From CAZWVM01 sp964637705 (GTDB lineage Bacteria > UBA8481), in the NCBI GenBank assembly GCA_964637705.1, contig CAZWVM010000165.1, forward strand, positions 1-8,153: a DNA stretch of 8,153 nt, read 5' to 3'. Shown here one piece after another: positions 5,801 to 8,153 of the stretch. Within the stretch, counting starts at the first letter, position 1, and every line of letters begins with the position of its first letter. The notes beneath the pieces are model-generated. The model had not been told where the DNA came from. It saw only the letters and a program-made list of their open reading frames with translations, and searched no databases. The position numbers and the translations under genes were made by a program.

Positions 5801-8153
5801 CGCGGTCCGCGATCATGTTCCGCGACTCGACGCCGCCCTCCTTCGCCTCGGCGACCTCGATCGTCTCGGTGCTTTCGACCGATACGCGCCGTCTCACGCT
5901 CCTCTTCGGCGCCTCGGGCGCGAACGCGACCGACTCGAACCCGAACGGGATCTCGAAGGTCATGGTCAACGACACCTACGCCGCCTATGGCATCGAGCAG
6001 ACCTACGCGGATTCCCTCGTCTACAACGTCGCCGACACCATGATCAACCCGGCCAACGGCCAGGTCGTCCTCTACGTCCGCTTCAAGGACGGAGCGGGGA
6101 ACTACTCCGCGCTGGCGACCGACACGGTGATCGTCGACTTCTTCTCGCCGCTTCTTTCCGTCGGTTCCCACAGCCCTCGGCCGGTGAACTACGCGATCGC
6201 CGTGAGCGCGGGAGCGGTGGACACCGCCTCGGGCGTGGAATCGGCCACGCTCGTCGCGCGCAACTCGGGCGTGGGCGTCGACTCGGTCATCGCCATGTCG
6301 CTCTCTTCCGGGACGGCCGTGAACGGCACCTGGCGCGGCCTGATCGACACGTCCGTGGTGGGTTCCGATACCACCCGCACGGTCCTCTACTACATCTCAT
6401 GCACCGACGCGGTGGGGCGCACCTCGCGCTACCCGTCCTCCGGGTGGGACACCGTGACCCTGGTCTCCGGCCTTTCGGTCCGGCCGTTCTACGGACCGGC
6501 CGCGACCTTCGCGACCGACTCGGCGGAACTGACCTCGGCTGGCCTCTGGAACGCGGCCGCCTACACGGGCCGTTCCTACTTCATCTCCGACACGGTGACC
6601 CTTGCGCACCGACTGCTCGTCACGGAGGGCACGACCCTGGGCGACACCTTCGGGCTCTGGGTCGACACGACCGGTCTTGGCGGTTCCTACGTCTTCATCG
6701 CCGAGTCGACCTTCGTCTCGGGCGCGGCATCGATCGTCCTGAACGGAATCCTGCCGCAGGAGACGACGCTTGTGCGCATCACGGTCGTCGACACGGCGGG
6801 CATCATGCCGTCGGTAACCTCGACGGGCAAGCTCTTCGTCGACATCGTGCGTCCCGCGGCCGCGGCCTCCGACTCGATCCTCAACTCCGGCGGCGTCATC
6901 ACCGACACGCGGTCCGTCGCGGTGAACCTCGGGCTCACGGGCGGTCGCGTCGCCGACACCGGCCCGCAGGGCGTCCGGTACGTCTCGATCAGCGACACCT
7001 CGGCGACGGCGGGCACGCAGTACGCCTACGCGGACAGCTTCCACATCACGATCCCCGACACGATGGTGAACGTCGTGACGGGCGTGGCGACGGCGTGGTT
7101 CCGCTTCACGGACTACGCCGGCAACGTCTCAGTCCCGGTCTCCGACACGATCCTCCTCGACCTCTACAACCCCAACATCCTCCTCGGCTCCGGCGGCAAC
7201 ATCGGCGGGATCGTTCAGAGAGCGAAGAGCCTCCCGATCAACGTCACGGCCTACATGACCGACTCCGGCGGCGTCGCCTCGGCGACCCTCTACGTCCGTC
7301 ACCGCACCGATTCGCCGACCTACGCCCCGGTGGCGATGATCGCTCCCGCGGACCGCAAGGCGGGCGTCTGGACGGGCGTCATCCCGGTCGACACGGTCGG
7401 TCACGTCGCGGACACCGCGATCGGCGTCGAATTCTACATCACCTGCATCGACAACTACGGCCGTTCCGCGACGTACAAGACGTCCGTGGCGCCGGAGACG
7501 ATCTGGATCATCAACGGCGTGGACGGGCGCGTCCTCACCAAGCAGGCCATGGGCTCGACGAACTACCTCGAGGTCACGGGCGGCGGCGCGGTCTCGTCGA
7601 ACAACGGCCAGCTGACGGTGAAACTCGTCTCCGCCCTCGGCGACACCGTGATCATCCGGCAGATCCGCGCGGCGGGCGGGACGAACCTCTACACGGCCTA
7701 CCGCGGCGACTTCGCCGAGACGGAGGTCACGATGGCGGGCCCGTGGTCCACGGGCGATTCGCTCTCCGTGGAACTCCAGGACACGCTTGTGGCCCTGCCG
7801 TTCGCCGACACCTTCTTCTACACGTCCGACCTCGCGAAGCCGGTCATCAGCGCCTTCACGCTCGACCCGGCGCGGACCGCGAAGGAGACGACAGGCGTGT
7901 ATCTCTCGGTGACGATGAACGCCTACGAGCGCAACCTCAGGCTCTTCATCACGCAGAATCCGGACACGTCGCTTGCCTCCGACACGAACCGGCAGTACAC
8001 GGCCACGACGATCGATTCGCGCGCCGGGCTCCCGCTCTTCGTTGTGACGCAGCAGACGGGCGACACGGCGGTCATCTACGCCAGCGCCTGGGACGCGGCG
8101 GGGAACGTCGCGGACACGGCGCGGCTCGAGTTCGTGGTGGACCGCGCGGCGCC
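2383..8153 (+). CDS. Giant secreted cohesin-like/Ig-like repeat protein (3' end beyond window)
   Basis: The frame is open from GTG 2383 to the window end, at least 1923 codons with no stop. Residues 1-20 are a signal peptide (MKRLGL, hydrophobic core, LYA|Q). Residues ~22-177 look cohesin-like: IYLDPQPRNGQIGDSVTVAV, then a VKILYDSEVVNF strand, and RLRFVGQGATRIQF late in the module. After a short Ala/Pro linker comes one Ig-like module (to about residue 298), then ~350-residue super-repeats: 299-662, 663-1017, 1018-1363, 1364-1712 and a cut fifth from 1713. Recurrent marks are DxAGN-type turns (for example EDDAGN, KDGAGN, TDYAGN), DT(V/I)IVDxFxP junctions, DTASGV starts and DT-x-x-I-x-x-G ends. 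The protein is very rich in Asp and Thr and poor in Lys and Cys. Role: probably a surface adhesin, fibre or scaffold; no catalytic motif is visible. It follows the dockerin gene by 40 bp, so the two are likely co-transcribed. Any C-terminal anchor or sorting signal lies outside the window. Confidence 0.85.
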   Translation, partial: MKRLGLIVMVIVLFTTPLYAQVAPQIYLDPQPRNGQIGDSVTVAVRSNTSNLTDFGSISVKILYDSEVVNFFHPALDVTNGNVFAENNKSYIGAQSDTNNGQLTYTNRGDLVTNATYPTGIATDTIVGARLRFVGQGATRIQFIAPDDPGVNYLKNTAAAIRISTMDSFSATSVVILGPDAAAPTVAAPTVPGVVFARGTGKTITSVVFDSSAVAGYQSVILYADTGTNAGGQSAHGYRQYPGTTSDTGKTRTYSFVIPDSFVAIGDSFIYYIAAVDTRGNSGSYASLVSPARTLIVGGMTFRGWAGPGSSSFDRESQSFLNSQWLPDSIGRGTRSILTITETTIPAVRVRIQDLSGYADSAEIYLNNVRVAVCTTFVAGGGTSQVDFPMPLVEGANNPIRVTLFDTAPALPAVSDTVLMYVDRQRPAIDTVSRLLNLGTYATDTLRVLVRLDSQGAGARDTNPNGLFRYLLAPETQYTILGNDTRTVDFSDSALYVYTKRIYGLYSDSFYTTLSTNFLNTANGVTTVYALVEDDAGNAVASAVMDTIIVDLFAPVLSVGSHSPRGKGRPITITAGVVDTASGAATVTIVARNSGVGVDTLITMSLASGSVTNGTWTGLIDSSVVGYDTSRTVLYYVACTDAVGRATRYPASGWDTITIVDGFRMRTFLGPNNSDFANDSRELLPAGNWQAYFRGQALSLSSYAVKDTYLQPRLLVTDASGLGTHGRAYIDTTGTGTETAYTYLGETTIVGGQAVAILSLLPRAETNYVRVVMLDSNGRVAPETYAGVLFLDQVRPTYTDSAKLISGGVYALDTNRVFFNFGATGANASDTGPGGVALYKFSNLAYLPDTSSEERLYTDSLYLTLFDSMVNTSNGVATVYFQFFDQGDNNSSTASDTVIVDYFAPIVPMTNPGSRAKNRAITLSVPVNDTASGVASAVLYARHQSTTGTTYIAYPMSLASGTAQSGNWTATISDTVVGANADTTVGVEYYVTATDRVGRTGAYRSSGSPDTISIVNGISARVFGGPQGAGFATDSAEALTSGFWIDKGVTQRAVVMQETTMPIMLRVREFTGLGTAFRVYLDTTSRGLLETAYVALGETALVSSSGESVADALVTIRLVDDTNYIRVVIFDSAGLIPPDTRSAIMFRDSTPPSFASATSIVSVLSTDTRRLTLLFGASGANATDSNPNGISKVMVNDTYAAYGIEQTYADSLVYNVADTMINPANGQVVLYVRFKDGAGNYSALATDTVIVDFFSPLLSVGSHSPRPVNYAIAVSAGAVDTASGVESATLVARNSGVGVDSVIAMSLSSGTAVNGTWRGLIDTSVVGSDTTRTVLYYISCTDAVGRTSRYPSSGWDTVTLVSGLSVRPFYGPAATFATDSAELTSAGLWNAAAYTGRSYFISDTVTLAHRLLVTEGTTLGDTFGLWVDTTGLGGSYVFIAESTFVSGAASIVLNGILPQETTLVRITVVDTAGIMPSVTSTGKLFVDIVRPAAAASDSILNSGGVITDTRSVAVNLGLTGGRVADTGPQGVRYVSISDTSATAGTQYAYADSFHITIPDTMVNVVTGVATAWFRFTDYAGNVSVPVSDTILLDLYNPNILLGSGGNIGGIVQRAKSLPINVTAYMTDSGGVASATLYVRHRTDSPTYAPVAMIAPADRKAGVWTGVIPVDTVGHVADTAIGVEFYITCIDNYGRSATYKTSVAPETIWIINGVDGRVLTKQAMGSTNYLEVTGGGAVSSNNGQLTVKLVSALGDTVIIRQIRAAGGTNLYTAYRGDFAETEVTMAGPWSTGDSLSVELQDTLVALPFADTFFYTSDLAKPVISAFTLDPARTAKETTGVYLSVTMNAYERNLRLFITQNPDTSLASDTNRQYTATTIDSRAGLPLFVVTQQTGDTAVIYASAWDAAGNVADTARLEFVVDRAA
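3277..4368 (+). repeat. Super-repeat unit 1 (type A) of the giant protein
   Basis: This unit codes residues 299-662 (364 aa). In order it has a FRGWAGP opening, an ETTIPAVRVRI strand, a DRQRPAID junction, ARDTNPNG, EDDAGN, the DTIIVDLFAP junction, SVGSHSPR and DTASGA. It closes with CTDAVGR and the SGWDTITIVDG end. It shares ETT(I/M)P, D(T/S)NPNG and SVGSHSPR with unit 3 rather than with its neighbour, unit 2. Confidence 0.75.
4018..4368 (+). repeat. Conserved 351-bp Ig-like module, copy 1 (pairs with 6121-6471)
   Basis: This 117-residue module aligns without gaps to 6121-6471. By hand about 80 of 117 residues are identical, including SVGSHSPR, VARNSGVGVD, NGTW, RTVLYY, CTDAVGR and SGWDT. 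This is the closest pair of repeats in the protein although the copies lie 2.1 kb apart. Confidence 0.8.
4369..5433 (+). repeat. Super-repeat unit 2 (type B) of the giant protein
   Basis: This unit codes residues 663-1017 (355 aa). Marks are FLGP at the start, RLLVT then DTTG, TAYTYLGET, the DQVRP junction, SGGVYALDT, SDTGPGGV, DTVIVDYFAP, NDTASGVASAVLYARH, VGVEYYVTATDRVGR and the DTISIVNG end. RLLVT/DTTG, SGGV..DT and DTGPxGV recur in unit 4 but not in units 1 and 3. Confidence 0.75.
5434..6471 (+). repeat. Super-repeat unit 3 (type A) of the giant protein
   Basis: This unit codes residues 1018-1363 (346 aa). Marks are FGGPQ, FATDSAEALTS, ETTMPIMLRV, ALGET, the DSTPP junction, FGASGANATDSNPNG, KDGAGN, DTVIVDFFSP, SVGSHSPR, DTASGV, CTDAVGR and SGWDTVTLVSG. 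The last module is nearly that of unit 1. FATDSAE is shared with unit 4. Confidence 0.75.
6121..6471 (+). repeat. Conserved 351-bp Ig-like module, copy 2 (pairs with 4018-4368)
   Basis: This copy has the same length and order of motifs as 4018-4368. Differences are mostly conservative (Ile/Val, Ser/Thr), and the DNA is also visibly similar, for example around the CTDAVGR codons. The copies are exactly 2103 bp apart, two super-repeat units. Confidence 0.8.
6472..7518 (+). repeat. Super-repeat unit 4 (type B) of the giant protein
   Basis: This unit codes residues 1364-1712 (349 aa). Marks are FYGP, FATDSAELTS, RLLVT then DTTG, the DIVRP junction, SGGVITDT, ADTGPQGV, TDYAGN, DTILLDLYNP, GVASATLYVRH, IGVEFYITCIDNYGR and ETIWIINGVDG. 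It matches unit 2 in marker motifs. The DTASGV start found in units 2 and 3 is here TDSGGV. Confidence 0.7.
7519..8153 (+). repeat. Super-repeat unit 5, divergent and cut by the window end
   Basis: This stretch codes residues 1713 onward. Its first part (LTVKLVSALGDT, VTMAGPWSTGDSLSVEL) has lost the FxGP and FATDSAE marks of earlier units. A DLAKPVIS junction aligns with the xxRP junctions, and WDAAGN and EFVVDRAA align with DxAGN and DTVIVDxFxP. The window ends within a codon just at that junction, so at least one further module probably follows. Confidence 0.55.

Noticed and set aside
3232..6171. Long minus-strand open frames (3232-4557, 441 codons; 4657-6171, 504 codons)
   Set aside because: Their translations are Arg/Val/Asp/Gly-rich low-complexity text without recognisable domains. 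They are explained by the opposite strand of repeated GAC-AC(G/C) codons in the giant gene, which has a signal peptide and coherent modules.

Overview
The window comes from a high-GC bacterium that I cannot place to species. By hand count most of it is roughly 62-70% G+C. It carries a bacterial Rex redox repressor and a secreted, multi-domain surface-protein locus with dockerin and cohesin-like modules. This mix would fit an uncultivated bacterium with large Ig-like surface proteins, but that placement is inference. All genes I can support lie on the + strand.

Layout. Positions 1-201 are non-coding. They hold a likely intrinsic terminator of an upstream gene (68-102), a short palindrome (128-143) and a good sigma70-type promoter (173-201) that ends almost on the start codon of rex. 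Next is rex (208-837), a full-length NADH/NAD+-sensing repressor. Four bases later comes a short divergent PilZ-like protein (842-1321), probably co-transcribed with rex. The intergenic stretch 1322-1499 is dense in symmetry: a 9-bp perfect inverted repeat, three heptamer copies at exact 15-nt spacing, and a second sigma70-type promoter (1415-1443).

That promoter drives two exported proteins in a row. The first (1500-2342, 280 aa) has a signal peptide, a beta-rich cohesin-like region and a C-terminal type I dockerin. The second starts at GTG 2383 and stays open to the window edge (at least 1923 codons). It has a signal peptide, an N-terminal cohesin-like module, and then Ig-like modules organised as a ~350-residue super-repeat: four full copies and a fifth that is cut by the window end.

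The most notable signals are these. (1) An AT-richer island of about 785 bp (about 2095-2880, near 50% G+C) covers the dockerin of the first protein, the intergenic gap and the cohesin-like module of the second, with edges near module boundaries inside both genes. (2) The dockerin and cohesin-like modules are encoded back to back, which suggests a possible surface docking pair. (3) The giant protein's super-repeat alternates A-B-A-B, pointing to an ancestral two-unit (~2.1 kb) duplication. (4) rex has promoter geometry that predicts a leaderless transcript. (5) The heptamer array overlaps the -35 element of the secreted-protein promoter.
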